The position numbers and the translations under genes were made by a program. 64,000 nucleotides of DNA from Gorsachius magnificus (Eukaryota > Chordata > Aves > Pelecaniformes > Ardeidae), in NCBI GenBank assembly GCA_034008185.1, contig CM067107.1:62001-126000 (forward strand), given 5' to 3'. The notes under the pieces are model-generated. The model saw nothing but the letters and a program-made list of their open reading frames with translations. It did no database searches and was not told where the DNA came from. Below are positions 12,483 through 24,939 of the stretch, piece after piece; position 1 is the first letter of the stretch, and the number at the start of each line of letters is the position of its first letter.

Positions 12483-14223
12483 TTTATTTCAGCATAAACG
12501 TGCGAAGGGGAGCACAATTTTCTGGATGGGAACGACGCTAAATCCCGTAATTCACGAATATTGGGCTCAAATTAATGATAATCAACAGCTAAGAGATAAT
12601 TATAATAATTAAGGGGCTCGGAGCAGTCCAAATTCCCTGATCCCATCATCCTCGTTAAGCGTTGAGTGGTGCAAACATCATCTGGACAAAGCGCCCCAAA
12701 ATGGGGGGCGACCATCCCCAAATGGATTCCCGCCATCTCCAAATGGATTCCCACCATCCCAAAATGGGGGGGGCGACCATCCCAAAATAGATTCCCACCT
12801 CCCAAAATGGGGGGGGGACCATCCCAAAATGGGGGGCGACCATCCCAAAATGGATTCCCACCATCCCAAAATGGATTCCCACCACTGGCTCTTTGTTTTT
12901 GAACATATTCTTGGAATTTGTCTCGGTTTTTCCGCTGTTTTTAAAGTTGAAGCTGCGTTAAAGCTTCAGTCGCATTCGCCATTATGGTGGTGGCTCCATA
13001 TGTAGACAGTAACACGGTTGGAAACAGGAACAGCCGTTCCAGGTGTAGATGAGCAGCATCTTGGGGGGGTTCATGGGGGTGATGAGAGTCATGGGGGTCA
13101 TGATGGGAGATGACTCCCCCAAGGGAATTAAGGCATAGATTAAGGGGTTCAAAAGGAGGCCACTTCACCCCCAGACCCTGCTCCTGGCTCTGAGGTGCAA
13201 CCTTCAGCATCTATGTCCTTTCGTTCCTCACCAGGGCTGTTGTCCATGTAGGTGGACCACGGATCTGCCTTGGGGTAGACCCAAAGACGCAACAGGGTAG
13301 GCTTGTTTGGAAGCAGCAGCTCATGTAGTCAAGCCACGTCCACATTTCCACCATAAGCAAAGTTTCCCAAGTGCCACCAGGCTTAGAGGTGACATTGGGT
13401 AGCATCATCCCCGGCAACCTCACGGATTTCAGCAAGTTGACTTCTGGTGTCACCTTCTCAGGAGGTTGCAGCCTGGACCCACCGTTGGGTCTGAAGGCAA
13501 CTCAAGGCAAGGAGAAACATTCCCTTGGGCTACCCCTAAGTAACTCTGTGGTCACCGGAAATTGGATGTTCTCGTTGAGGGAAGGTGTTGGGGGTCAACC
13601 ACGGTCCTGTTCCCAACTTAAGGAACAATGATTGTAAGGGAACACGAAGACTTCACAGCAAGGAGAAAACATCTCACTTATCGACTGGGATTTTGACATC
13701 AAGACCATCAAGAAGTCCCATGGCAGTCCCCAAAAAAGGGAGGGGTCCCTGCTGAGGTAGGACATCACCACGGAGCCTCGTCAAGGGTGAACGAGCAGGT
13801 GGCTCCAGTCGTTGATACCGCTCACTCAACCCATCTTACGGAGCAGTTGGGATCCAGAAGCCTGAGGACCTTCTGCAGCAACAATGGGGGATGAAGTCGA
13901 GGGCGAGTTGAGAAGGGGGGTTGGAGGGTTGGTTGGGATGAGTTTGGGAGGAGACGGACTTGGAAACGAGGGAATAAGCTGAAATTCAAACGCGAGCTCC
14001 GTCAGAGCCCAAAGGTGTCAACCGGGTGAGGAGATGAAGGGTCACGCTACAAAACGAGTGATGTAGGAACCCCGCGCGGCTGGGAACTCCCTAATCCTGG
14101 GCTCAAATCGGTATCTGGCTGCGCAAAGACTCACATGGCCGTGGTCATCGGGTAGGACACAGGGCACACCTTTGGATGAGCAACTTGGACCAGGCCGATG
14201 GACTCAGGGCATCTCAAATTCTT
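12483..14223 (-). other. Probable 3' untranslated region and flank of the 15-finger gene
   Basis: No protein-coding signal is convincing on either strand. An AATAAA (minus strand) at 12488-12483 is the nearest strong poly(A) signal downstream of the 15-finger exon, so much of this 1.7 kb may be its 3' untranslated region. A repeat of CCATCCCAAAATGGATTCC type occupies 12690-12890. The remainder (12.9-14.2 kb) is unique-looking and only moderately GC-rich. Confidence 0.35.
12690..12890. repeat. CCATCCCAAAATGG minisatellite
   Basis: About ten copies of CCATCCCAAAATGG followed by ATTCCCA or GGGGCGA, in units of 14-24 bases. Confidence 0.85.
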
Positions 14224-15943
14224 CTATTGTGGGGCGGCAGAAGGACCATCCGGGCTCATTCCTTGATCACCGCATCCCACCTCCCCTCCCACTCCGGGCT
14301 GGGTCTTTCCTCTCGGCGTATGGTGCTCGGATGCATTGCGCAGGGCAAGGCCAGCCCTGGTCCTCCTGTGGATCTCCTGGTGCCTCGTACGGTGGGAGGC
14401 CTGGCGGAAGGTTTTCTTGCAAATGGGGCAGGAATATGGTTTTTCTCCCGTGTGGATTCGTTGGTGGGTGACGAGGAGGAAATTCGAGTGGAAATTTTTC
14501 CCGCAGTCGGAGCATCTGTAAGGTCTCCCCTCGGTGTGGAACCGCTGGTGCTTCAGGAGAGCCGCAATGGCGCCGAAACATTCCCCGCAGCTGGGACACT
14601 TAAAGGGTTTCTCCTCGGTGTGGCTCCTCCGGTGTCTCCGGAGGGTTGAGCCGTCGTTGTAGCATTTCTCGCAGTCGGGACACTTGAAGGGTCTCTCCCC
14701 CGTGTGGATTCGTTGGTGTTTCAGTAGGGTTGCCTGTGGCTGAAGGTCTTCTCGCACTTGGAGCATCTATAGGGTCGCTCTCCGGTGTGGGTGGCCCGGT
14801 GAAGGACCAGAGCTGACTTTGCATGGAAGCTCTTGCTACAGTAGGGGCATTTATAACGTCCCTCCCCTGGGTGGGCTCCCTGGGAGGTCCTCTGCTTCTT
14901 CTCCAGGTGGATTTTCTTGTGCTTGATGAGTCCAGAGCTGTCCGTGTAGCTCTGCCCGCACTCCATGCATTTGTACGGTCTCTCCCCAGTGTGGCTTCGC
15001 TGGTGTCTCGTAAGGTGGGAGCTCAACCGGAAGCTTTTATCGCAGTCGAGGCAGTTGTAGGGTTTCTCCCCGGTGTGGATTCTCCGATGGGCGACGAGGT
15101 CTGAACTCATGATGAAGCTCTTCCCGCACTCAGGGCACTGGTAGGGCTTCTCCCCAGTATGGACCCGCTGGTGAACGATGAGGGTTGATCTCCGGTTGAA
15201 GCCCTTCCCACAAGCCGAACACTTGAAGGGTTTCTCTCCCGTATGGATCCGCTGGTGAATGGTCAGGTACCGTCTCAAGCTGAAGTTCTTCCCGCACGCG
15301 AGGCACTGGAAAGGGTTGTCTGCGCTATGGGTGGCTTCATGGGCCAGCAGATACGCGCTCAACTGAAAGGTCTTCCCGCAAACGAGGCAGACGTAGGGTT
15401 TCTGCCCGGTGTGGATCTTGCGATGGGTGCTGAGGGTGGAGGTGAGACGGAAACGCTTCCCGCAGTCTGAGCACTTGTAGGGTTTCTCGCCCGTATGGAT
15501 CCGTTGGTGCTTGTTGAGCGCTGACCCAACTCGGAAACCCTTCCCGCACTCGTGGCAGGTGAAGGGCTTCTCACCGGTGTGGATGCGCTGGTGGGGGATG
15601 AGGAAGGACCTCCGGCTGAAGATCTTCCCGCAGTCGGGACAGCTATAGAGGGCCTTGAGCATGGCTCCCTCTGCCTTCCCAACGATGTTCTTCCCGCTCT
15701 TGCTGCAGCTGTAGGTCCTCTTGGCTGCGCGGCTCCCACGGCGGGCTTGCAGCCGTCTCCCCTTCCTTGGTGATGGGCGTCCATGGGAGTCATCACTCGG
15801 TTCTTCAGAGCCTTGTTGGGGTTGACTCCCACACTCACCCTGGTTCAGCTCTTGAGGGATGTCCACCTCGGGTGGGTCCCAGTGCAGCTCAGACCATACT
15901 GGTTCCTCCAGACAGGTTTCCTTCCCCTCCGCCATCCCATCAG
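14224..15943 (-). CDS. C2H2 zinc-finger protein, 15 fingers, interrupted by a one-base frameshift
   Basis: Terminal exon of a large zinc-finger gene. The acceptor TTCCTACAG| precedes CT-GAT-GGG-ATG-GCG, the same phase-1 pattern as neighbouring exons. An acidic leader (MAEGKETCLEEPVW, then DSHGRPSPRKGRR) and a ligand-poor finger relic precede tandem C2H2 modules. Modules 1-10 are intact in one frame (15640 down to about 14780). Module 11 starts CSKCEKTFSHR, then a single G is missing near 14737 (AGGCAACC where the downstream frame requires AGGGCAACC). The frame then stops at 14721. The second frame continues with ATLLKHQRIH, modules 12-15, and a tail ending PSAAPQ at 14224. Modules 9 and 10 are separated by an unusually long linker. 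The loss may be real or a consensus error. Confidence 0.8.
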
Positions 15944-16640
15944 CTGTAGGAATGAAGATCCCAAGCCCAAGTCAGTGCCTTTACCAAAGTTCCTGTGAAA
16001 GTTGAAGGCTCTGATGCCCAAATCTCTCCTGCTCTGCAGCTCCAGTGGTACCAGAGGGTGGTGTTGGTGACCCCAGGCTACAACCCCACACCGCTGCAGC
16101 TCGCGGGGCATGAGGACACGGGAAAAGGGCCATGGGAAAGCGATCTATTGAGGGCTACCAGACAGAGAAGGTCCACAGGAACCTCTGGGCTGAGGAAGCA
16201 CCACGGTGTCCTTCTCCTCCCCTGCTGCCCACCTGCCCAAGGGGCTTCTCCTCCGTGCCACCCCTTCCCACACAACCAGAGCCCACCCCTTGCTCCACCG
16301 GGAAGACCTGGAGAAGAAAGAGGATGCGGTGATGGGTTCCCATAGTCACTCGCACCCCACGGGTGGGATGGGACCGACCACCACCCCCTCACCCTGTGTC
16401 CCAAAGCATCATCAACCACCAGCATCCATCCGGACCTGGCGGGAGGAGCCATGTGTTGGGCGAGACCCACCCACCACACCCCTGCCCCACATCTGCCTCC
16501 CACCCCAACCGCCTCCGGGACCCCCGGGGCTCAGCCCCACGGCACAGCCCCCGTTACCCGCGGGCTGCGGAGCGCTCGGTGGTCCCCGTGGAGGAGGCTC
16601 CTGTGACCCGGATACAGTGAGTACTGGAGCCGCATCCTTC
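15944..16640. other. Spacer upstream of the 15-finger exon
   Basis: Unique-looking sequence. A possible donor (ATACA|GTGAGT) lies at 16618 on +, but no supported exon precedes it. Upstream exons of the minus-strand 15-finger gene should lie here or further right; none was recognised. Confidence 0.3.
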
Positions 16641-17095
16641 CTCCTCTTCCTCCTCCTCTTCCGCCTCCATCCCTTCTCTTCCTGCTCCTGCTCCTCCCCC
16701 CCTCCTCCATCCACTCCTCCTCCTCCTCCTCCTCCTCCTCCATCCCGTGTGACCGGTGCCCACCCTTGGTCCCCTTTCCCCTTCCCCAAAACTCATCGCA
16801 TCCCCCGGGAGGGCCATGGACGGAGCTGGGATGGGGCAGCGCTGGGGCTCTTGGCTGCTCCCACCCACCGCGGGTGAACCCGGGAAGGGGAAAAGAAGAG
16901 GAAAAGTGAGAAAAGTCGTGGGTGGAGATAAAAATAGTTTAATAGGAGAAGGAGGGGGAAGAGGAGGAGGAGGGGGAGAAGAAGAAGAAGAAGGAGGGGG
17001 AGAAGAAGGAGAAGAAGGAGAAGGAGGAGAAGAAGTAGAGAAGAAGGAGAAGTAGAGAAGAAGGAGAAGTAGAGAAGAAGGAGAAGGAGAATGAG
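16640..17095. repeat. Polypyrimidine/polypurine tracts (CTCCTC and GAAGAAGGAGAAG)
   Basis: A CTTCCTCCTCCT-rich stretch at 16640-16745, then a GGAGAAGAAGAAG array at 16930-17095. Long asymmetric purine/pyrimidine strands of this kind can form triplex structures. Ser/Glu/Leu-rich open frames are artefacts. Confidence 0.85.
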
Positions 17096-17099
17096 TGAT

Positions 17100-18272
17100 G
17101 CAAAGGCCAGCACTCACCACCTCCCACGCGGCGCGGGATGCCCAGCCCGTTCCTGCCCCAAAGCTGCCCAACCTCCCCCCCAACCCCCCCCTCCATTTCA
17201 TTGCTGGGCCGACGCGGTGCGGCTGGGAAGATCTCCGGGTTGGGTGCTGGTTGTGTCCCCCCTCCTGCTCTCCTGTGCATCCCCCAGAGCTCTCCACTGT
17301 TCAAGGAATGGGGCGTGAATCTGAAAGATGAGCAAAATCCACCATATTTGATAGAAACGCCCCCAAAAAAGCAGCATTTCTGCTGTTTCCTGGAAGGGGG
17401 CGCATCCATGCCCTCAGCTGCACGCGCGGGCGCGTTGACCCGCGTTCATGCCCGTAGGTGATGGAGGGACCATCCCCTAAGTGCCATCTTTATTGCAGGG
17501 TCCTGGCTGGGTTTTTGCCTCCTCTGAACCTCCCGAGGCTTTTGGCCAAAAGCTTCCCCCAGCCGCGTCTCCTTCCTCGGGGTAAAATAGTCCCTGCGCC
17601 ACTGGTGAGTGCGGCTCATCCCTCCACCATCCTGCTCCAGTGTCCCACTGGGAAGCACAGAAGCCTCATCACCTCAGTGAGCGCCACCACTGAAGTTCAT
17701 CTTGATGGTTTGTAAGAGGGTAAATAATTAACGGCGCCTGCTTTTAACGAAGCAAGTGATGAATAAAATACTTCATGGTGGCCACAGCTCGTGAACCTAG
17801 ACCTGAGATGCCAACCAGCGTCCCACCAAAACGTACCAACGCTGCCCGTCAGTTTGTCCAACCTTGGGTCTTCTTAATGACCCCACTGGCTAACGAGACT
17901 TTAGAATCCCTTCAGACCCACGGGAGCACCCTGGTTTTGCCAGGAAGGCAGTGGTTCTTAAACATCTCCTTTCCCTGGACCCACAAGTCCCTGTGGAGGT
18001 GCTGAGGGTCTTGGATGTGATGGTCCCACGGGAAGGAAGAGCCACGTCCATGCCCAAGGCACCCATTAGTAAATCTCCTCCTTCTTTACCTCTGTGTGCA
18101 GGCACCCATGTGTAGAAGCAAAGAGGGGCTCACACAACCCCTCATCCCCCAAAAAAAAACCCTTGGTGGGGCATTAGGATCCCCAGACACCCTTGAATAT
18201 CCTCTAAGATCACCAGGTTCATGGGATGAGCCCAACGGGGTGGAAGTCCCCATCTAAGGAGGTAACACCCCC
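17100..18272 (-). other. Spacer, including probable 3' untranslated region of the zinc-finger exon at 18273
   Basis: No coding exon recognised. An AATAAA on the minus strand at 17494-17489 lies about 0.78 kb past the stop of the finger exon to the right and is a plausible poly(A) signal for it. The remainder is unique-looking. Confidence 0.35.
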
Positions 18273-18926
<654 letters not shown>

Positions 18927-19325
18927 CTGCTCGAGAAAGACAAAGCCATCACATGAACTCGGGTGAGCAGAGCAGACGAGGGGACAGGACCTCCACAAGC
19001 AAGGATGGAGGAGAAACCCAAGTATCTGTTGGGGTAATGCAAGTTGGGAAGACCCAGGAGGGGGGTTGCAGTGGTGGAGGATGGGTGAAGAGAGGCCTCC
19101 ATGGCCACAAATGAACCTGGGAAATGTTCTCAGAGACCATTTCCTATCACCAGGACTGATCTATGAACCCCACCTCACGTGGATGATCTCTTCCTCTCCA
19201 GCCACAGATGGCCAACCCAGGAATCCCAACACACCCCCACCACATGCTTCTCCAGGCTGTCCCCACCCCACGGCTCCACCACACCATGGGACATCTCACA
19301 CTAATCACTCCGCCCAAGTACTCAC

Positions 19326-19759
19326 CATCATGGAGGACTTGCTGATGCCTCATGAGGTGAGACCTCTTTCGGAAGGTCTTCTCGCAGTGCGAGCAAGTGT
19401 ACGGTCTCCTCGGCGTCGGTGATGCCAAGGCCCGGCCGTGTGGATCCGTCGGTGTCGGGTCAGGCTGCTCCCCCAGGTGAAGATCTTCTTGCAGTCCACG
19501 CACTTGTACACCTTCCCTCTGGAGCTACTCCTTGGTTGGGTGGTGTCTTCTTGGAGGTCTTCAGCATACGTCCCTTTGAAAGAGCATTTTCGGGGTCTTC
19601 TTGGTACTTGGCTACCTTCCTTATCATCTGGCTGATGTTGAACATCATGGGCCACGTCTGCCTTGGGGTTCTGGGGCTCCTCTCTGGGTCCTTCCAGTAT
19701 CACCCTGTCCTCTTCCACGGGCTGGGACTCCTTCTTCATCTCACCATCTGTCCCATCAC
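19326..19759 (-). pseudogene. Two-finger C2H2 exon with frameshift and a 3' splice donor
   Basis: The acceptor TCCCAACAG| precedes GT-GAT-GGG, giving GDGTDGEMKKES. After about 80 residues of charged sequence comes CVDCKKIFTWGSSLTRHRRIH. The frame then breaks at HTAGPWHH; the next module, CSHCEKTFRKRSHLMRHQQVLH, is in the other frame. Unlike the other finger exons, this one ends in a consensus donor (CATGATG|GTGAGTAC) at 19326 in phase 1. That phase matches the acceptor of the finger exon at 18926, 400 bases further along the same strand, so the two could be consecutive exons of one gene. Confidence 0.65.
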
Positions 19760-20500
19760 CTGTTGGGAGACCAAAGCAGGGTCAGTTGTTAAGTCTTAAG
19801 GAACATTAAGAGTGGCCACCTCCTCCAGCAGCTCCAGCGCAGCCCAGTACCGCCCAGTACGGTGCTGCCCAGCTGCTGGACCCCTTCCAGCAAGGCCTCC
19901 ACCCACTCCAGTAGCTCGCTCCAGTAGCTGACACCAACAAACCAGGGGTGCCAACACCCCCAGGCTGACTCCTGTAGGTGGCCCCAAACCATTCACACCA
20001 GTCCCTCCAGTAGCTAGCTTCAGGTCCAGCAATAGTTAAAGACAAGATTGAAAAATGAAGACAAGGTCAACCCGCGATGGCCAACGCATAGACTGACCCC
20101 CTTGTACTACACCACCAGCCCCTTTTACACCTTTTTTTTGCCCCCTCCCCCTTCCCCTGCTCATCACCTCCTCCGTACATGCAGCCCCCCCTCCAGCGCT
20201 GCATCCTTATCTGCTGCAAAGCTCTTGGTAGAACTTCCAAGGCCTACTGGCAGGTAGAAGCCCACCCGTTAGCCCGACCAGCGAGGTCTGTTTCTGTTTA
20301 GCCTCTTCGTTAACGCTAATTGGGCAGGTTTTATGCCTTTGCCTGCTTGTCTCCCTCCCTTTCCTTATCCTCCTCCTCACGCTTCTCACAGCCTTGCCCG
20401 TTAGCGCCAGTAACGAGGTCTGCCCTTATCGCCACCTCCCTTATCACGGTGTGGGGCGGGTTTGTCCCTGGATGTTCTTGTTGATGGCTTCTTGGTCCAG
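19760..20500. other. Intergenic stretch
   Basis: Bases 19820-20030 hold short imperfect repeats of CTCCAGTAGCT/CCAGCTGCTGG type. The remainder is ordinary unique sequence with a pyrimidine-rich part near 20340. No gene supported. Confidence 0.35.
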
Positions 20501-21009
20501 ATACTCTTAAAGGAGACGTGTGTTGGGGTGTTGGGGGCCTGGGGGCAGCGCAGGCAGAGGAGCCGTGGAAAAATGGAGGGGGGGAGCTATTGAAATTTGG
20601 GGAGCAGAAGGTCCCTTACCCGAGGACGAGGTGCTCTCGTGGCTCTTCCCCTGCATGGTGTCTTCACGGGAAGAGCATCGGTCCATGTGTCACCCCACGG
20701 CCAGGCAAGGCTGGCGAAGCCTCATCCCCTTGGCTGATGTTGAGGGTCCACATAGGGAGGCTTCGGAGCCCCCCCAGGTTACTGGGGGGGGGGGGGGCAC
20801 CCGGCCTCCTCCGTGGCATTATTTAGGGTGGGACTGGAGGACGTGCAGGGAGATCCCAGCTGGAGGCAGCAAGTGATGCGATGGGTGCCGGTGTCCCCCC
20901 ACCCGGGGGGTGCAGCATCACCCCCAGCCCCGATGGGGACCACCTACACCAGGCACAAACCAGTAAGGAGCTGGGCTGAGCCTGGGGGGAGGGGTGTTAT
21001 TGCTGACCC

Positions 21010-21720
21010 CCTCCCCAGACCACCCCGTTACATTCAGGGCACCGCCCAGGTCCCCCCCATTCCCCACAGGGTGCTGCCAGGGACACTCCCCCCCCATTCC
21101 CTGTGGCCCACAGCCTTGGACAGCCCCCCCCCCCCATTCCCTCTGGGTGCTGCCCCAGGGGTCCCCCATTATCTCCAGCTGCTGCCCAGGACCCCCCCAG
21201 TACCTGCGGGGGCTTCCCCGGGGTCCCCCATTCCCTGTGTGGGCTGCCCAGGACCCCCCACCCCCATTACCATCAGGGTTCTGCCCGGGACCCCCCCAGT
21301 ACCTATGGGGGCTACCCAGGACCTCGCCCCCCCCCCTCATTTCCTGTGGCTCCTGCTCCGGACCCCCCCAGTATCTGTGATCGCTCCCCGGGACCCCCCC
21401 CCAATTCCCTGCAGCCGCTGCCCCGCACCCCCCCAGTACCCGCAGCCGCTGCCTGGGCCCCCCCGGTACCTGTGGGCACTGCCCAGGACAACCCCCCATT
21501 CCCTGAGGCAGCTGCCCGGGACCCCCCCGGTACCCACAGCCACTGCCCGGGACCCCCCCGGTACCTACGGGCACTGCCCGGGACCCCCCCGGTACCTACA
21601 GGGGCTACCCAGGACCCCCCCCCCCATTCCCTGCAGCCGCTGCCCCGGACTCCCCCGGTACCCACGGGGGCTGCCCGGGACCCCCCGGTACCTGCGGGCG
21701 CTGCCGCCCGGCGGGGACGG
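21010..21720. repeat. About 33-bp minisatellite (GCCCGGGACCCCCCCGGTACC)
   Basis: Roughly twenty copies of a unit reading CTGCCCGGGACCCCCCCGGT-ACCTACGGGCA with variants (CCAGTACCTGTGGGGG, TTCCCTGCAGCCG). It accounts for the long Pro/Gly-rich frames on both strands. Confidence 0.9.
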
Positions 21721-21850
21721 CTCCGGCCGGTGCCGGGGGTGCACGGTGGGGTATCCCCCTGCCGTCCCCCCCCCCCCCCCCGGTCCCGCCCGGCCCCTTC
21801 CTGTGCCTCTGCACACCGAGCCGGGCTGCAACAAACCGGTGCTACCGGAG
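21700..21850. promoter_or_regulatory. CpG-dense block between two minisatellites
   Basis: High CG content (GCCGCCCGGCGGGGACGGC, CCGGCCGGTGCCGGGGG). It could be the promoter of the minus-strand zinc-finger exons to the left. Weak evidence. Confidence 0.25.
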
Positions 21851-22395
21851 GATGCTCGGGGCGGGGGGGGGGAACCGGGCTGGAGCCCCCCGGTGCTACC
21901 GGGAGATGCTGGGGGCGGAGGGGGGGGGGGCGGGCTGGGGCCCGGGCTGGAGCCTCCCGGTGCTACCGGGGGGTGCTCGGGAGGACTCGGGCTGGAGCCC
22001 CCCCCGGTGCGACAGGAGGATGCTCGGGGGGGAGGGGGAGGGGGTGGGGACCGGGCTGGAGCCCCCCGGTGCTACCGGGGGATGCTCGGGGCGGGGGGGG
22101 GGAACCGGGCTGGAGCCCCCCGGTGCTACCGGGGGATGCTGGGGCGGAGGGGGGCGGGCGGGGACCGGGCTGGAGCCTCCCGGTGCTACCGGGGGATGTT
22201 TGGGGGGAACCGGGCTGGAGCCCCCTGGTGCTACCGGGGGATGCTGGGGGGAGCCAGGATGGGGCCCCCCGGTGCTACCGGGAGATGTTTGGGGAAGGTG
22301 GGGAGGGACCAAGCTGGAGCCTCCCGGTGCCACCGGGAGACGCTGGGGGGCGGGGGGCAGGATGGGGCCCCCCCAGTGCCACCGGGAGACGCTGG
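21830..22395. repeat. About 40-60-bp minisatellite (CTGGAGCCCCCCGGTGCTACC)
   Basis: Ten to eleven copies of GGGCTGGAGCCCCCCGGTGC followed by TACCGGGGGATGCTGGGG and a variable G-rich tail. The end is sharp at 22395, next to the palindrome at 22412. Confidence 0.9.
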
Positions 22396-22411
22396 GGGTT
22401 TACGGCCTCAA

Positions 22412-22432
22412 GGTTTAATTAAACCAAATAAA
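22412..22432 (+). promoter_or_regulatory. 14-bp palindrome followed by AATAAA
   Basis: GGTTTAATTAAACC is a perfect palindrome (22412-22425) followed at once by AATAAA (22427-22432). It lies just outside the minisatellite. It could be a poly(A) signal for a + transcript, but no exon was found upstream. Confidence 0.3.
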
Positions 22433-22674
22433 GGATAATTCAAATCGAATTGGATCAAAGCGCCAGGCACAGGGGCAGGCGACGCCTTTTTCCAGAAACA
22501 ACCGAATTTGCCGACTCTCGCCCAGGCACCGCCCCAGGATGGAAAGAAAAGGGTAAAAAGAAACCAGGAAAAACAAAATGTCCGGAGTCACCAAAAGCCC
22601 ATGGAAACGCGGGGTTAACGGGTGGGGTTGGGGGTCAAGGGGGGAAGGAGCAGCCGCCATTTGGCCTTTGAGAA

Positions 22675-22965
22675 ACATGGGGTTGGGGTCCTCCAAGAAA
22701 TGTGGGGTTTGGGGTTGTCTGAGAAATGTGGGGTTTGGGTCATCAAAGAAATGTGGATTTGGGGTCTCCAAGAAATGTGGGGTTTGGGTCATCCAAGAAA
22801 TGCGGATTTGGGGGTGTCCAAGAAACGTGGAGTTGGGGTTGTCCAAGAAATGTGGATTGGGTCATCAAAGGGGTTTGGGGTTGTCCAAGAAACATGGGGT
22901 TGGGGTGTCCGAGAAACATGGATTTGGGGTTGGCCAAGAAACGTGGGGTTTGGGTCGTCCCAGGG
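22675..22965. repeat. About 30-bp minisatellite (CAAGAAATGTGGGGTTTGGG)
   Basis: About ten copies of TGTCCAAGAAATGTGGGGTTTGGGGT with small changes. The open frames reading KKCGVWG or FLGHPNPMFL repeats are artefacts. Confidence 0.9.
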
Positions 22966-23474
22966 TGAGGAACCTTCTGCTGGTGGGCGGGGCTCTTGAG
23001 CCGCAGATAATGGTGTTGGACGGATAACGAGAAGCTCATTTCAATGTCACCAATAAAACATATCTTGGTCCCAAGTTGGACGTCCCAACGCATGACCACG
23101 AGATGGGAGCAAGGACCTGATTTCCCCTAAAATGATGTCCCCGCTCTGAAAAAAATATCTTCCAAAAGCTGGAATTTCAACCTAAATCTGATTAATTCAA
23201 CACATGAATGTATTTCCACCATCCCAGGATGGAGGCGAGGAGAAGAAAAGTCCTCCCAGTTGGTTTCAAGAGCCGGCCCAGTCTGGGGGAGGACTCAGCT
23301 CCTGGACATCCTGGACCCACCTCCCAGCTTAGAAAAATCCAGAAATTGCGGGTTTCCATCTCCTAAAAGCTTAGTTTTCCTACAGCAGGAGTGTGGCCAC
23401 CACCTTCTACTCCCCCTGGTGGTTCTGCTGGGACCTTGGCTCCTTGTAGCTCTTCCTGCACAACCCTTGGGGTT

Positions 23475-23830
23475 TGACCTCATGACATGGTCACCTTGGG
23501 GGCTGACTTCATCGTCCCCTTGGGGGTTGACTTGATGATGTGGTCCCCTTGGGGGTTGACCTCATCATTATCTTGAGGGTTGACTTCATGACATGGTCCC
23601 CTTGGGGGTTGACCTCATCATCCCCTTGGGGGTTGACCTCATCATTACCTTGAGGGTTGACTTCATGACATGGTCCCCTTGGGGGTTGACCTCATCATTC
23701 CCTTGGTGGTTGACCTCATCGTCCCCTTGGGGGTTGACCTCATTGTCCCCTTGGGGGTTGACTTGATGACATGGTCCTCTTGGGGGCTGACCTCATCGTC
23801 CCCTTGGGGGTTGAACTCATCACCCCTTGG
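23475..23830. repeat. About 24-bp minisatellite (GGGGGTTGACCTCATCATCCC)
   Basis: About fourteen copies of CCTTGGGGGTTGACCTCATC followed by ATGACATGGTC or GTCCC. Units vary from 24 to 27 bases. Confidence 0.9.
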
Positions 23831-23989
23831 GCATCCCCTTCTCCTGGTCCTGCTTTGGAACCGGCGCAGGTGGACGGATCCAGATCCGGATCTGCACCAA
23901 CCCCCGCACCCTGACCTCATTCTGATGTTTACAGGGAGGGAGCGGGGGAGGGGGGAGGGGGGGGGGGCCCCCCCCCTGGGAAGGGAGCT

Positions 23990-24320
23990 GAGCTGGAAGG
24001 GTGCTGAGCACCGTGAGAGGGTGCAAGTGGAAGGGTGCTGAGCACCATCTACACTGTGCAACTGGAAGGGTGCTGAGCTCCCTGCCCATGTGCAGCAGGG
24101 TGGGTGCTGAGCACCATCAGAGAGTGCAGCAGGATGCGTACTGAGCTCGCTGCTCATGGTGCAGCAGGATGGGTGCTGAGTTCCCTGCCCATGGTGTGGC
24201 AGCAGGATGGGTGCTGAGTTCCCTGCCTGGGGTGCAGCAGGATGGGTACTGAGTTCCCTGCCCGGGGATGCAGCAGGATGGGTGCTGAGCACCATGAGGG
24301 TGCGGCAGGATGGGTGCTGA
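23990..24320. repeat. About 30-bp minisatellite (GCAGCAGGATGGGTGCTGAG)
   Basis: About ten copies of GTGCAGCAGGATGGGTGCTGAG followed by CACCAT or TTCCCTGCCC. The minus-strand frame (STHPAAP repeats) is a by-product. Confidence 0.9.
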
Positions 24321-24589
24321 GCTCCCAGCCCAGGCTCGGGGCCCCCCCGCCGGGCGCGCGCTGCGGGTGCTGAGCTGGGATCAGAGGGGCCCTGCGGGAG
24401 CTGCCGGTCCCTGCCGGTCCCTGCCCCCCCCCCGCTCGTCCCCTGGGGGGGGGGGGGCACCCCCAGATTCGGGGGCGGGGGGAGGGGCGCCTGGGATGAG
24501 GGGGGGAGGGGGGATGGGGGAGGGGCGCTGCCGCGGGGATTTTCCACCCCCCCCCGGGTAATCCCGGCCGGATTAACGGGGGGGGCACG

Positions 24590-24910
24590 GGGGGGGGCGG
24601 GGGAGTGTGCAAGGGGGGGGGATCTGGGAGGGGGGGGGGCGGGGGGGGCGTGCAAGGGGTGGGGGGGGGGGATGCGGGTGTGGCGTGCAAGGGGGGGGAA
24701 CTGCGGGGGGGGGGGGAGCTGGGGGGGTGCAAGAGTTGGGGGGGAATTTGGGGGGGTGCAAGGGTTGGGGGGGAATTTGGGGGGTGCAAGGGTTGGGGGG
24801 GGAATTTGGGGGGGTGCAAGGGTTGGGGGGGATGCGGGTGGGCGTGCAAGGGGGGGATCTGCGGGGGGGGGGGGAGCTGGGTGGGGGTGCAAGGGTGTGC
24901 AAAGAGCTCC
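24590..24910. repeat. GTGCAAGGGTTGGGGGGGAATTTG minisatellite
   Basis: About nine copies of a unit of 25-30 bases with long G runs. A strong G-quadruplex candidate on the + strand. Confidence 0.85.
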
Positions 24911-24939
24911 GGGGGGGGGGGTGGGGGTGGGCCGGGGGG

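Noticed and set aside
12895..13640. Possible coding exons in several short frames
   Set aside because: No splice sites with consistent phase, no recognisable motif and no codon bias.
16625..17095. Acidic or Ser-rich frames in the GAAGAAGGAG tract
   Set aside because: Simple-sequence artefact, open on both strands.
20813..22438. 541-codon open frame on + with Pro/Gly/Cys repeats
   Set aside because: It coincides with two tandem arrays and ends when the arrays end; no splice or domain evidence.
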